Below are positions 25,947 through 35,460 of a DNA stretch of 64,000 nt, piece after piece. The stretch is taken from positions 496,001-560,000 of the forward strand of contig NZ_JAINVV010000008.1 of the NCBI RefSeq assembly GCF_019880585.1, read 5' to 3'. The DNA comes from Sphingomonas colocasiae. GTDB taxonomy: Bacteria; Pseudomonadota; Alphaproteobacteria; Sphingomonadales; Sphingomonadaceae. The translations under genes and the position numbers were made by a program. Below the pieces are notes generated by a model. That model did not search any database, was not told the DNA's origin, and saw only the letters and a program-made list of their open reading frames with translations. Within the stretch, counting starts at the first letter, position 1, and each line of letters begins with the position of its first letter.

Positions 25947-27758
25947 TCAGCTCGCGCCGACGCCTCGCCAATCGGCCATGACGCGCGTCAGCACGTCGAG
26001 CGGCATCGCGCCCTTGAGCAGGCCTTCGTCGTGAAAGGCGCGCAGGTCGAAGCGCGGGCCGAGCCGCGCCTTTGCCTCGGTGCGCGCGGCGGTCCAGGCG
26101 CGCCAGCCGAGCATATAGCTGCAGGCCTGGGCCGGCTGGACGCAATAGCGCTGCACTTCGCGCACCGCCTCGGACTCGCTGTTGCCGAGCGTCGCGGTCA
26201 TGTAGGCGATGCTCTGTTCGCGGGTCCAGCGCCGCGCATGAATCCCCGAATCGAGCACGAGCCGCGCCGCGCGGAACATCATCGAGGCGACATAGCCCAG
26301 CCGCGCAAGCGGATCCTCGCGATAGGCGCCCATCTCGTCGGACAGTTGCTCGGCATAGAGCGCCCAGCCTTCGGAGAAGCTGGAGAAGAGCGGCATGCGC
26401 CGCAAGGTCGGCAGGCCCTCCGCCTCGTTCGACAATGCGTTCTGCAGATGATGGCCCGGCACCGCTTCGTGATAGACCAGGGTCGGCAGGTCGAAGCGCG
26501 GCCATTCCGCCATGTTGCGCAGGTTGATCGAGAACAGGCCGGGCCTTTGCCCGTCCAGGCTGGGCGGCTGATAGGTGGCGCCCGACGATCCTGCCTCGAT
26601 CGCGAGCGGCATGCGCTGGATGGTGACGCCCGCCCTGGGCAGATGCCCGAAGGCATCGGGCAGCCGCGCCAGCATGGCGTCGGCCATACGCTGGAGATCG
26701 GCGATCAGCGCGGCGCGGCCGGCATCGCTGTCGGCATAGAGCTGCGCCGGATCGCGGCGCAACGCGGCGATGCGCTGCGCCACGCTCCCCTGGGTCAGCC
26801 CGCGCGCCTTCAGGATCGCGTCCGCCTGGGCCGTCAGTTCGGCGACACGCTCCAGCCCGATCCGGTGGATCTCGTCACCCGCCAGATCGGTGGTCGTCGC
26901 CGCGCGGACGGCATAGCGATAATAGGCCTCGCCCTGCGGAACGCGCCAGACGCCGGCATCCGCCGTCGCCTTCGCCAGCGCGCCCGAAAGCAGGTCCGCC
27001 TGGCGCTGGAGCGCGGGATAGATTTCGCGCGCGACGATGCGTTCGGCGCGCGCCTGCCATTCGCCGGCGACGCCCGCCGCCGCCGCGCGCCGCACCAGGG
27101 CCGAGACCATGTCGCTCCGTTCGGGCGGCACGCGCATCAGTTCGCTCAACTGAAGCAGGGTCGTCCGCAGCACGAAATCGGGCGGCACCACGCCCGTGGC
27201 GAAATCCGCGCGCGCGCGATCGCTTTCCTGATCGAGCTGGACCGCGAAAGCGGAAAGACGCGACAGATAGGCATCAGCATCCGCCACCGTCTTGATCGGG
27301 TGCTGGTTTTCCAGAAAGGATGGAACCGAGCGATAGGCGCCGCTCAATTGCGAGACGATATAGGGAATGGCGACGCCGACATTGGGGTCGCCATAACCGA
27401 AGCCATAGCTTTGCAGGGTCGTGTCGGCGAGGAATAGCGCCGATTGATGATTGACCCAGTCGGCGGGTGAAAGCGTCTTCGGATCGAAGCGGACGAGCCC
27501 CGCCTTCATCTCCGCGAACAATCGCCGCATCGCATCGGCGCCGGCCTGCGAGCGATCGTCGAGCTTGCCGCGCGCCGCGGCGTTCGCGCCGGTATCGAGC
27601 CCCGTGATCGTCATCAGTTGCGGCGAGGAAAGGAGCGCCTGGCGCATCGCTTCCTCAAGCAGGGCGGTGATGCCGTTGCCGGCGGCGGGCAGGATACGCG
27701 GCCATCCGGCAAGCAGGGCGACAGCGGGCAGCGACAGCAACGAACGGCGATTCAACAT
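25947..27758 (-). CDS. DUF885-family exported protein (putative metallopeptidase)
   Basis: A 603-residue DUF885 protein. A short signal (MLNRRSLLSLPAVALLAGWP) may be Tat-dependent. The C-terminal half holds the family's YHEAVPGHHLQ, an HExxxGHH-like zinc-binding motif, followed by SEGWALYAEQL, where a further glutamate ligand is expected. These features suggest a carboxypeptidase-like metallopeptidase, though few family members are biochemically characterised. The ATG start has only a weak ribosome site. It is divergent from the second beta-lactamase-fold gene and heads the minus-strand hydrolase series. Confidence 0.88.
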   Translation of the reverse strand: MLNRRSLLSLPAVALLAGWPRILPAAGNGITALLEEAMRQALLSSPQLMTITGLDTGANAAARGKLDDRSQAGADAMRRLFAEMKAGLVRFDPKTLSPADWVNHQSALFLADTTLQSYGFGYGDPNVGVAIPYIVSQLSGAYRSVPSFLENQHPIKTVADADAYLSRLSAFAVQLDQESDRARADFATGVVPPDFVLRTTLLQLSELMRVPPERSDMVSALVRRAAAAGVAGEWQARAERIVAREIYPALQRQADLLSGALAKATADAGVWRVPQGEAYYRYAVRAATTTDLAGDEIHRIGLERVAELTAQADAILKARGLTQGSVAQRIAALRRDPAQLYADSDAGRAALIADLQRMADAMLARLPDAFGHLPRAGVTIQRMPLAIEAGSSGATYQPPSLDGQRPGLFSINLRNMAEWPRFDLPTLVYHEAVPGHHLQNALSNEAEGLPTLRRMPLFSSFSEGWALYAEQLSDEMGAYREDPLARLGYVASMMFRAARLVLDSGIHARRWTREQSIAYMTATLGNSESEAVREVQRYCVQPAQACSYMLGWRAWTAARTEAKARLGPRFDLRAFHDEGLLKGAMPLDVLTRVMADWRGVGAS

Positions 27759-27889
27759 GGGCTGCGGTTTCCGCCTTCCCGCGCCGGAATGCAATCCGCC
27801 TGCGGCACGGCAAAGGCCGCTTGCGGCGGATCGCATCGTCGGGGCATGGTCTTCGCCATCGCCCATCCCAGCCGCGGAGCCCACCCCAT

Positions 27890-29491
27890 ATGATCCCATG
27901 TTCCGCGACCGTCCGGAAAACCCGTTTCCTGTTCCGCATCGGCCTGGCGCTGGCCGTCGCGACCATGCCCGGCATGGCGCTCGCGCAATCGTCACCGAAT
28001 GCGCAGGCCGAACGGCAGAAGGCCGCCCCGTTCGACGCGGCCACGTTCGACGCCAGGGTGGAGGCGATGATGCGCGACTGGAACCAGCCCGGGCTGGCCA
28101 TCGCGATCGTCCGCGACGGCCGCATCGTCCATGAACGCGGCTATGGCGTGCGCAAGGCGGGCGGGAAGGATAAGATCGACGCGCAGACGCTGTTCGGCAT
28201 CGCGTCGCTCACCAAGAGCTTCGCGTCGGCGACCGTCGCGAAGCTGGTCGGCGAAGGCAAGCTCGCCTGGGACGCGCCCGTCACCCGATATCTGCCCTGG
28301 TTCCGGATGCCGCGCGATCGCGACACCGATGAAGTGACGCTGCGCGACCTGCTGAGCATGCGCAGCGGCATCGGCAGTTCCGAATATACGTTCCGCCGCG
28401 CGAGCCTGGACCGGCGCGATCATGTCCGCCGGATCCGCTACCTGCCCCAGCTCCATCCGCTGCGGTCCGAATTTCTCTACACCACGGACAGCTATTCCGC
28501 GCTCGGCCAGGTCGTCGCCGGCGTCACCGGGGGCGTCTGGGAACGCTATGCCGCCGACAGTTTCTGGGCGCCGCTCGGCATGACGCGCACCAATGCCGAC
28601 AGTCTGGCGGCGCGCGCCGACGCCAATGCCGCTTCCCCCCATCTGCGCGCGGACACGGGCTGGCGGCCGATCGAATGGCGTTACGAGGACGAGACGGCGA
28701 CGCCGGCGGGCGGCGTCAATTCGAGCGCGCACGACATGGCGCTGTGGCTGCAATTCCAGCTCGCCGATGGCGGCAAGGGCGCACAGGCGCTTGTCCAGCA
28801 GGCGGCGCTGCATGAAACCCATGTGCCGCAGACGCCGGTGCGCGGCGCCTATTCCGGGGACGATTGGGTGACGGTCGCCGGTGAGGGCGAGGATCGCATC
28901 CGCTTCCGCAGCTATGCGATGGGCTGGTACGTCCATGACTATCGCGGCCACAATGTGATCTCGCATTCGGGTGGCATCGACGGTTTCCGCAGCCGGATGG
29001 CGTTCCTGCCCGACGACGGCATCGCCGTGATCGCGCTCGCCAATTCGGAAGAGACGCTGATGCCGCTCGCCGTCGTCCAGGCCGCGATCGACGATGCGCT
29101 GGGCGTGGGCGACCGGCAATGGAGCAGCCGCTTCCGCGCGCAGGCGGCCGGCCAGCGCGCCAAGGCCGAGGCGGCGCGCAAAGCGGTCGACGCGGCGCGT
29201 GTGATGGCCACCAGCCCCTCGCTGCCGCTCACCGCTTATACCGGCCGCTTCGCGGACAATGGCGCGTTCGGCACCGCCACCGTCACGCTGGAGAACGGCC
29301 ATCTGGTGATCGCCGCCGGCCGCGACCGCTACGACCTGGAACATTGGAACTACGACATGTTCAAGGCGCGCCCGCGCTGGCCCTATGAGATGGACTCGCG
29401 CAATTTCTTCGTCGATTTCCGCCGCGATCCGCAGGGCCGGATGGACCGGTTCGATTTCTCGACCGGCTATTCGTTCAAGCGCGCGCCCTGA
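27890..29491 (+). CDS. Serine beta-lactamase-fold hydrolase with C-terminal extension, exported
   Basis: A 533-residue protein. The signal peptide ends at ALAQ (about 32). The beta-lactamase-related domain carries S106-L-T-K109 and a later ISHSGGIDGF motif (the third conserved element, H-S-G). The last 110 residues form a beta-rich domain of the DUF3471 type often attached to such enzymes. The first ATG further upstream lacks any export signal, so the internal ATG is preferred. The final 17 bases overlap the end of the PepSY gene on the other strand. Probably a periplasmic peptidase or esterase. Confidence 0.88.
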   Translation: MIPCSATVRKTRFLFRIGLALAVATMPGMALAQSSPNAQAERQKAAPFDAATFDARVEAMMRDWNQPGLAIAIVRDGRIVHERGYGVRKAGGKDKIDAQTLFGIASLTKSFASATVAKLVGEGKLAWDAPVTRYLPWFRMPRDRDTDEVTLRDLLSMRSGIGSSEYTFRRASLDRRDHVRRIRYLPQLHPLRSEFLYTTDSYSALGQVVAGVTGGVWERYAADSFWAPLGMTRTNADSLAARADANAASPHLRADTGWRPIEWRYEDETATPAGGVNSSAHDMALWLQFQLADGGKGAQALVQQAALHETHVPQTPVRGAYSGDDWVTVAGEGEDRIRFRSYAMGWYVHDYRGHNVISHSGGIDGFRSRMAFLPDDGIAVIALANSEETLMPLAVVQAAIDDALGVGDRQWSSRFRAQAAGQRAKAEAARKAVDAARVMATSPSLPLTAYTGRFADNGAFGTATVTLENGHLVIAAGRDRYDLEHWNYDMFKARPRWPYEMDSRNFFVDFRRDPQGRMDRFDFSTGYSFKRAP

Positions 29492-30542
29492 CCGGCGCGG
29501 GTGGGCGCCGGAACCAGAAGGACCAGACCGCGAACGACCCGAGCAGCGCGAGGCCAAGGCCCGAAAGCGTCATCAGCAGCCGATGGGCGAGGCCGGTGCC
29601 CGAAGCGGAATGGAGCGGATAAAGCAGGTTGAACGCCCTGGCCTGCCACGGCAGGTCTTCGGCATCGCGCGCGCCGATCACTGCCCCGGTCGCCGGCGCG
29701 AACCATATCATCGTGCGGCCATTGGGCAGCCATTCGAACGGCCGCCGCATCCTCACCGTGATCGGCGCCCCCGGTTTCGCCGGGAGGATCAGCGCGCGAA
29801 TCTCCGCATCGGGAAAGCGCGCATGCGCGGTGAGGATCATCGCATGCCAGTCTAGATCGGGCGAAACCGCGCCCGGCGGCGCGGCGGGATCGTCCAGCGT
29901 GGCCTGGATCGCCGCATTGGCGCCCGGCCCGAACAGGATATTGGCGATCGGCCGGAAGATCAGCGTCGCGCCGGTCACCAGCGACAGCAGCAGCACGGGC
30001 GCGAGCAGGATGCCGAGATCGCGGTGATGACGCACGATCGCGGGGCGGCTCACCCGCTTCGGCCAGAGGCGGAACTCGAAACTCCTGCGCGTGCGCCACC
30101 ATAATATGACGCCCATGAGCACCAGTGCGATGCCTGCGATCCCGGCGATCCCGGTCGCCATCTTCCCCGCATCGCCCGCGAGCAGATAGTGATGGAATTC
30201 GAACAGCCATAATTCGGGGCGGCCCCAGGCATCGTTCCAGCGCGCAACGGCATTGCCCGCCCAATCGACATAAGCACCGCCACCGTCCGGCCAGCTCAGG
30301 CGCGACAGGCCGAACGCCTCGCCGGCGAAGAGGGTGCTGCGCGGCGGCGTGCCGTGAGACATGACCGCCTGCGCGAGCACAGCGACGCGTTCGGCCGATT
30401 GCGGACCAGTCTCGCCGGCATGGGGCAGCATGATCCAGCTATGGCGGTGCACCAGCGCCACGCCCGAAAGGCCGAGCAGCATCAGCAACACGCCGATCGT
30501 GCCACCGATCCAGCGGTGAAGAAGATCGATCATGCGCATCAT
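29475..30542 (-). CDS. PepSY-associated transmembrane protein
   Basis: A 355-residue inner-membrane protein of the PepSY_TM group. Four hydrophobic segments are visible (about 12-35, 128-150, 175-195 and 320-345), with histidines in RWIGG..., FHHYL and VRHHRDLG that could bind haem or metal, and a periplasmic PepSY domain between helices 3 and 4. Relatives work with TonB systems as ferric-siderophore reductases (PiuB/FsrB type). It is the last gene of the EutBC-ABC-transporter series, overlapping eutC by 4 bases. Confidence 0.87.
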   Translation of the reverse strand: MMRMIDLLHRWIGGTIGVLLMLLGLSGVALVHRHSWIMLPHAGETGPQSAERVAVLAQAVMSHGTPPRSTLFAGEAFGLSRLSWPDGGGAYVDWAGNAVARWNDAWGRPELWLFEFHHYLLAGDAGKMATGIAGIAGIALVLMGVILWWRTRRSFEFRLWPKRVSRPAIVRHHRDLGILLAPVLLLSLVTGATLIFRPIANILFGPGANAAIQATLDDPAAPPGAVSPDLDWHAMILTAHARFPDAEIRALILPAKPGAPITVRMRRPFEWLPNGRTMIWFAPATGAVIGARDAEDLPWQARAFNLLYPLHSASGTGLAHRLLMTLSGLGLALLGSFAVWSFWFRRPPAPVRARA

Positions 30543-31297
30543 GGCGCGTTGGGATCCGCGAGCAGCGGCATATCGGTCTCGTCCTTCAGCGCGATGCCAC
30601 TGACCCGCCGGGACCGCGCCGCGTTGAGCAGCCAGGCGATGCGATCCGCCGCCTGATCATAGGACAGGCCGTGCGGCGGGCGGATGTTGGAAACGCAGTT
30701 GCGCTCGCTGTCGCGCCGTCCGATGCGCGGCGCCCAGGTGAGGTAGGCGCCCAGGCTGTCGGGCGAGCTCAGCCCCGGCCGCTCGCCGATGAGCATCAGC
30801 ACGATCGCGGCGCCCAGCCGCTCGCCGATCGCGTCGCCCAGCGCCACGCGCGCCTGCCGGGCCAGCACCACAGGCGCGATCCGCCAGCCGGACAGGCGTT
30901 CGCGCAACACCGCGATCAGTGCCGGGGCATGCGCATGCACGGCATGGGCGGACAGGCCGTCGCCGACGACGAGCGCCAGATCATGCCCCTGCCCCGCCGC
31001 CGCATCCAGCATCGGCGCGCAGCCGGGATCGAGCGCGCGGCCGAGATCGGGGCGTTTGAGATAGGTTTCGCGCGTGTCGGCACGGCTCCGGACGGACAGT
31101 GTCTCGCCGCCGATCAGTTGCGCCAGCGTGTCGCCATCCATCGCCAGGTGCACGGCATCGCGCGCGCAGGCATGATCGAGCTGGAAGGCGAGCATCGGTC
31201 CGGTCGGCAGCGCAGCGCCGCTCCGCCCCAAGGCGATTCGCGCCTGGGTGGCGGCGCGCAGCCGCGCCGCCGGGCTGTCGTCGACAGGCAGAGTCAT
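30539..31297 (-). CDS. eutC: Ethanolamine ammonia-lyase, small subunit
   Basis: A 252-residue EutC. Family landmarks include LDHACARDAVH near residue 45, ADTRETYLKRPDLGR, LALVVGDGLSAHAVHAHAP, and the C-terminal ERNCVSNIRPPHGLSYDQAA. With EutB it forms the adenosylcobalamin enzyme converting ethanolamine to acetaldehyde and ammonia. It overlaps eutB and the PepSY gene by 4 bases each. No eut microcompartment, reactivase or EutE genes are present in the window, as usual for non-compartment eutBC systems. Confidence 0.95.
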   Translation of the reverse strand: MTLPVDDSPAARLRAATQARIALGRSGAALPTGPMLAFQLDHACARDAVHLAMDGDTLAQLIGGETLSVRSRADTRETYLKRPDLGRALDPGCAPMLDAAAGQGHDLALVVGDGLSAHAVHAHAPALIAVLRERLSGWRIAPVVLARQARVALGDAIGERLGAAIVLMLIGERPGLSSPDSLGAYLTWAPRIGRRDSERNCVSNIRPPHGLSYDQAADRIAWLLNAARSRRVSGIALKDETDMPLLADPNAP

Positions 31298-32676
31298 AGC
31301 GGCGGGGGCAGCAGCCGGGCCGCCTCGTCGGGGGACAGCCGGCGCGGCAGTCCATCAGCCTCCACCAATCCCATCTCGCGCTGCCAGGCCGCGAATTCGG
31401 GCGCGGGCGCAAGCCCCAGCGTGCGCCGCAGATACAGCGCATCGTGAAAGCTGGTCGACTGATAGTTGAGCATGATATCGTCCGACCCGGGCACGCCGAT
31501 CACGAAATTCACCCCGGCGACGCCGAGCAGCGTCAGAAGCGTATCCATATCGTCCTGATCCGCCTCGCAATGATTGGTGTAGCAGACGTCGACGCCCATC
31601 GGCAGGCCGAGCAGCTTGCCGCAGAAATGATCCTCCAGCCCGGCGCGCAGTATCTCCTTGCCGTCATAGAGATATTCGGGGCCGATAAAGCCGACCACGG
31701 TGTTGACGAGCAGCGGATCGAACGCGCGCGCGACCGCATAGGCGCGCGCTTCCATTGTCTGCTGGTCGACGCCATGGTGCGCATCGGCGGACAGCGCCGC
31801 GCCCTGGCCCGTCTCGAAATACATGACATTGTCGCCGATCGTGCCGCGACCGAGCGACAGCGCCGCTTCCCGCGCCTCACCGATCAGCGCCAGCGTGACG
31901 CCGAAGCCCTGATTGGCCGCCTCCGATCCCGCGATCGACTGGAAGACCAGATCGACCGGCGCGCCCTGTTCGATCGCGAGGATGCTGTTGGTCACATGGG
32001 TCAGCACGCAGCTCTGCGTCGGGATCGCATAACGCTCGCGCAGATCGTCGAGCAGGCGCAGCAGCTCGCCTGCCCGCTGGACGCTATCGCTCGCCGGATT
32101 GATGCCGATCACGGCATCGCCCGATCCGAGCAGCAGGCCGTCGAGCGTCGATGCTGCGATCCCCATCGGATCGTCGACCGGATGATTGGGCTGCAGCCGC
32201 ACCGCCAATGTGCCGGCGAGTCCGATCGTGCTGCGGAACCGCGTGACCACGCGCGTCTTGGCGGCGATCGCGATCAGATCCTGATTGCGGCAGAGCTTGG
32301 ACAGCGCCGCGACCATTTCCGGCGTCAGCCCCGGCGCCAGCGCGGCGAGCATTGCCCCGTCGACCGTTTCGGAAAGCAGCAGGTCGCGCAGCCCGCCCAC
32401 CGTCAGATGCGCGACGGGCGCAAAGGCGGCGGCATCATGGCTGTCGACGATCAGTCGCGTCACCTCGTCCGCTTCATAGGGGATCAGCGCTTCGTCGAGA
32501 AAAGTGCGCAAGGGCAGGTCTGCCAGCAAATAGCGCGCGGCGACGCGTTCGCGCATGTCGGCGGCGGCCAGGCCCGCCAGCACATCGCCCGAGCGATGCG
32601 GGGACGCCGCGGCGAGCAACGCCTTCAGATCCGCGAAGCGATGGCGCGTGCCGGCAAGATCGATCGCGAAGCCCAT
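31294..32676 (-). CDS. eutB: Ethanolamine ammonia-lyase, large subunit
   Basis: A 460-residue EutB of standard length. The best-conserved block is GPEYLYDGKEILRAGLEDHF, LLGLPMGVDVCYTNHCEADQDD and GVPGSDDIMLNYQSTSFHD, matching the substrate- and cobalamin-binding barrel of the enterobacterial enzyme almost residue for residue. It makes acetaldehyde and ammonia from ethanolamine. The ATG follows the ABC ATPase gene by two bases, placing the enzyme under the same control as an importer, esterase and aldolase. An aldehyde dehydrogenase about 13 kb away could oxidise the acetaldehyde. Confidence 0.96.
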   Translation of the reverse strand: MGFAIDLAGTRHRFADLKALLAAASPHRSGDVLAGLAAADMRERVAARYLLADLPLRTFLDEALIPYEADEVTRLIVDSHDAAAFAPVAHLTVGGLRDLLLSETVDGAMLAALAPGLTPEMVAALSKLCRNQDLIAIAAKTRVVTRFRSTIGLAGTLAVRLQPNHPVDDPMGIAASTLDGLLLGSGDAVIGINPASDSVQRAGELLRLLDDLRERYAIPTQSCVLTHVTNSILAIEQGAPVDLVFQSIAGSEAANQGFGVTLALIGEAREAALSLGRGTIGDNVMYFETGQGAALSADAHHGVDQQTMEARAYAVARAFDPLLVNTVVGFIGPEYLYDGKEILRAGLEDHFCGKLLGLPMGVDVCYTNHCEADQDDMDTLLTLLGVAGVNFVIGVPGSDDIMLNYQSTSFHDALYLRRTLGLAPAPEFAAWQREMGLVEADGLPRRLSPDEAARLLPPPL

Positions 32677-32678
32677 CC

Positions 32679-33752
32679 CTATCCGTCCAGCAGCAGCGTG
32701 TCCTCGGCGCGGAAGGCCAGGTGGACCGCGCCGGGTTCGAAAAGCTGCTCCGACTCCGCCTGGATCCGCTGATCCCCGATCGCGACCGTATAGCCGTGGC
32801 GCGCGCCGAGATAGGTGCGATCGACGATCGTGCCAGTCAGCCGGTTCTCGTCGTCGATCGGCGCGGCCGACAGCCGCAGATGCTGCGGGCGAATGGTGAC
32901 CGCGAGGTCCGCTCCGGCGCCGGGCGGCGCAGTGCCGGCGGTGACCAGCCTGACGCCTTCGCCGGTCTCGACCAGCATCCGCCCGCCCTCGTCATGCCCG
33001 ACATGGCGGACCGGCAGGAAATTGCCCGCGCCGATGAAATCGGCGACGAAGCGCGTCGCCGGGCGGCGATAGATGCGCTCGGGCGTATCGAGCTGGACGA
33101 TCCTGCCCGCCTGCATCACCGCGATCCGATCGCTCATCGCCAGCGCCTCTTCCTGATCGTGGGTGACGTAGAGCGTGGTGAGGCCGAGCTGGCGCTGAAG
33201 CTGCTTCAGCCAGTCGCGCGCCTTGTGTCGCAGCTTGGCGTCGAGGTTGGAGAGCGGCTCGTCGAGCAGCAGCAGCGAGGGGCGGAAGACGAGCGTGCGC
33301 GCCAGCGCGACGCGCTGCTGCTGCCCGCCCGACAATTCGTGCGGCAGCCGTTCGCCGAGGCCGGTCAGGTCGACCAGTGCCAGCGCCTCTTCGATGCGTA
33401 CCGCCTGTTCTGCCTTGGGTACTTTGCGCAGCTTCAGGGGGAAAGCGAGATTCTGGCGCACCGTCATGTGCGGCCACAGCGCATAGGATTGAAAGACCAG
33501 CCCGATGCCGCGCCGCTCCGCCGGCACGTCGATCCCCGCCGCCGCGTCGAAGAAGACGCGATCGCCGATACGGATCGTGCCCTCGGTCGGGCGGTCGAGC
33601 CCGGCCAGCGCGAAGAGCGTGGTCGATTTGCCGCAGCCCGACGGCCCCAGCAGGGTGACGAACTCGCCTTCGGCGACGTGCAGGCTGACATCGTCGAGCG
33701 CGCGGACCGCGCCATAATGTTTGCCCAGATTGTCGATGACGACCTCAGACAT
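32679..33752 (-). CDS. ABC transporter ATP-binding protein (polyamine/Fe3+-type, PotA/FbpC-like)
   Basis: A 357-residue importer ATPase. Walker A GPSGCGKST (K42), signature LSGGQQQR (140-147), Walker B LLLLDEP (about 159-165) and switch histidine H198 are all intact. A TOBE regulatory domain fills the C-terminal third (LAVTIRPQHLRLS). The gene overlaps the permease by 8 bases and precedes eutB. It powers uptake of a polyamine-, iron- or phosphonate-like solute; within this operon an aminoalcohol-containing solute is plausible. Confidence 0.94.
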   Translation of the reverse strand: MSEVVIDNLGKHYGAVRALDDVSLHVAEGEFVTLLGPSGCGKSTTLFALAGLDRPTEGTIRIGDRVFFDAAAGIDVPAERRGIGLVFQSYALWPHMTVRQNLAFPLKLRKVPKAEQAVRIEEALALVDLTGLGERLPHELSGGQQQRVALARTLVFRPSLLLLDEPLSNLDAKLRHKARDWLKQLQRQLGLTTLYVTHDQEEALAMSDRIAVMQAGRIVQLDTPERIYRRPATRFVADFIGAGNFLPVRHVGHDEGGRMLVETGEGVRLVTAGTAPPGAGADLAVTIRPQHLRLSAAPIDDENRLTGTIVDRTYLGARHGYTVAIGDQRIQAESEQLFEPGAVHLAFRAEDTLLLDG

Positions 33753-35460
33753 CGCGATGCGTCCTCGTGAAGCGGTGGGCGATCAACACGAACGCCAGGG
33801 TTATGATGAGCTGGATCACCGAAAGCGCCGCGACCGCGCCACCCTCGCCCTCCGCCCAGAAGGACAGCATGGTGGTGCCGATGATCTCGGCCCCCGGCGC
33901 ATAGAGGAAGACGGCGGCCGAATATTCCTTCAGGAAGCTCAGGAACAGCAGCGTATAGGCGGCGAACAGCGCGGGCTTGGTCAGCGGCAGGATGATCCGC
34001 GTCACCGCCGTCCACCAGTCCGCGCCGAGCGATCGCGCGCTCTGGTCCAGCTCCGGACCGATCTGCATCAGCGCCGGTGCGATCGCGCCATAGGCGGTGG
34101 GAATACCGCGCATGGTGAAGGCGATCATGAGGATCCAGATCGTGCCCGAGAGTGCGCCGATAAAGGGCAGCAGCAGCATCGCCCAGAAGAAGCCGATGCC
34201 CGCCACGATCCCCGGCATCGCGCGCGGATAGAGCGCGACATATTCGAGCGCGCGCGCGAAGGGGAAGGACGATCGCCGTATGACCAGCGCGATCACTGCG
34301 ATCAGCACGGTCGCGACCAGCCCGCCGACGCCCGCGATCACCACGCTGTTGACGATCGCGCGGACATGGACCGGATAATCGAAGATGCTCTGGAAATTCT
34401 CCAGGGTCAGCAGTTCGAAGGGCGACAGCAGCGGCGTAAGAAAGGTTGTGAAAGCGCGCAGCAGCACCGCCGCCATCGGCAACAGCACACCGACGAGCAG
34501 ATAAAGGGCGAGCAGGCCCGACACGACATAGCCGCCCATGCCGAGATCGATCCGCTTGGGCCGCTGCGACTTGCCCTTGACCGACACGAACCGCCCGGCG
34601 CGACGCAGCAACAGCCCCTGCACGACCAGCAGCAGCGTCACGATCACCAGCAGCAGCGATGCGGCCGCGCCGATCATGCCGTAATCGGGCGTGATCGCGC
34701 CCAGTCCCTTGCTGTAGAGGAAGGTGGTGAAGAACTCGATGCCGACCGGCCGGCCGAAGATGAGCGGGATCGCCAGCGTCTCGAGCGAGCCGATAAAGAC
34801 CAGGATCGCGCTGTAGATGATCGGCGGGCGCAGCATCGGCAGCGCCACCGACCACAGGATCCGGAACGGCCCCGCGCCAACGCTGCGCGCGGCATCCTCC
34901 AGCGTGGCATCGGCCATGCGCGCATTGCTGGCGCAGAACAGATAGACCACGGGCGCCTGGGTGACGCCGCCCAGGATCGCCATGCCGGGCACCGAATACA
35001 TGTCCCAGAGCGGCACCCCGAAGATGCGCTCGCCAAGCAGGGTGAAATAGCCGGCGGGGCCGTAGAGCGTGTACCAGGAAAATGCGGTGACGAGCTGCGA
35101 GATGTAGAGCGGCCACATCAGCAGGTTGCGCAGCAGGTTGCGGCCCGGCAGCCGGGTGCGTTCGAGGAACAGTGTGAAGGCGACGCCCGCCAGCACCGCG
35201 ATCACGGTCGCCAGCACCGCGAAGACGAACGAATTGCGCAGCACCGCATGGAAGTCCGGATCGCCGAACAGCCGGACATAATTGGCGAAGCCGGGCACCG
35301 CGCCCGCTTCGTAGAGCGGACGGTCGAGAAAGGATTGCCACAGGATCGGGCCGAGCGGCGCGACCACCAGCAGCAAGGTCAGCAGCGCGACGCTCCATTG
35401 GATCGTCAGCGCGCGGCGGGGCCAACCGGTCGCAGGATCGCGGGAGACTGCGATATTCAT
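33745..35460 (-). CDS. ABC transporter permease, two fused permease domains (FbpB-like)
   Basis: A 571-residue protein with about 12 membrane helices and two binding-protein-dependent permease modules. Each has an EAA-type loop: LEDAARSVGAGPFRILWSV near residue 210 and LDQSARSLGADWWTAVTRI near 480. A fused permease matches the Fe3+/2-aminoethylphosphonate/thiamine importer class. Overlaps: 4 bases with the binding-protein gene and 8 with the ATPase gene, so the importer is complete and co-translated. Confidence 0.93.
   Translation of the reverse strand: MNIAVSRDPATGWPRRALTIQWSVALLTLLLVVAPLGPILWQSFLDRPLYEAGAVPGFANYVRLFGDPDFHAVLRNSFVFAVLATVIAVLAGVAFTLFLERTRLPGRNLLRNLLMWPLYISQLVTAFSWYTLYGPAGYFTLLGERIFGVPLWDMYSVPGMAILGGVTQAPVVYLFCASNARMADATLEDAARSVGAGPFRILWSVALPMLRPPIIYSAILVFIGSLETLAIPLIFGRPVGIEFFTTFLYSKGLGAITPDYGMIGAAASLLLVIVTLLLVVQGLLLRRAGRFVSVKGKSQRPKRIDLGMGGYVVSGLLALYLLVGVLLPMAAVLLRAFTTFLTPLLSPFELLTLENFQSIFDYPVHVRAIVNSVVIAGVGGLVATVLIAVIALVIRRSSFPFARALEYVALYPRAMPGIVAGIGFFWAMLLLPFIGALSGTIWILMIAFTMRGIPTAYGAIAPALMQIGPELDQSARSLGADWWTAVTRIILPLTKPALFAAYTLLFLSFLKEYSAAVFLYAPGAEIIGTTMLSFWAEGEGGAVAALSVIQLIITLAFVLIAHRFTRTHRDV

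Noticed and set aside
25852-26505. N-terminal extension of the beta-lactamase-fold gene
   Set aside because: The extra 218 residues run through the end of the DUF885 gene in another frame and show no signal or domain; the TTG with a good ribosome site gives a proper signal peptide.
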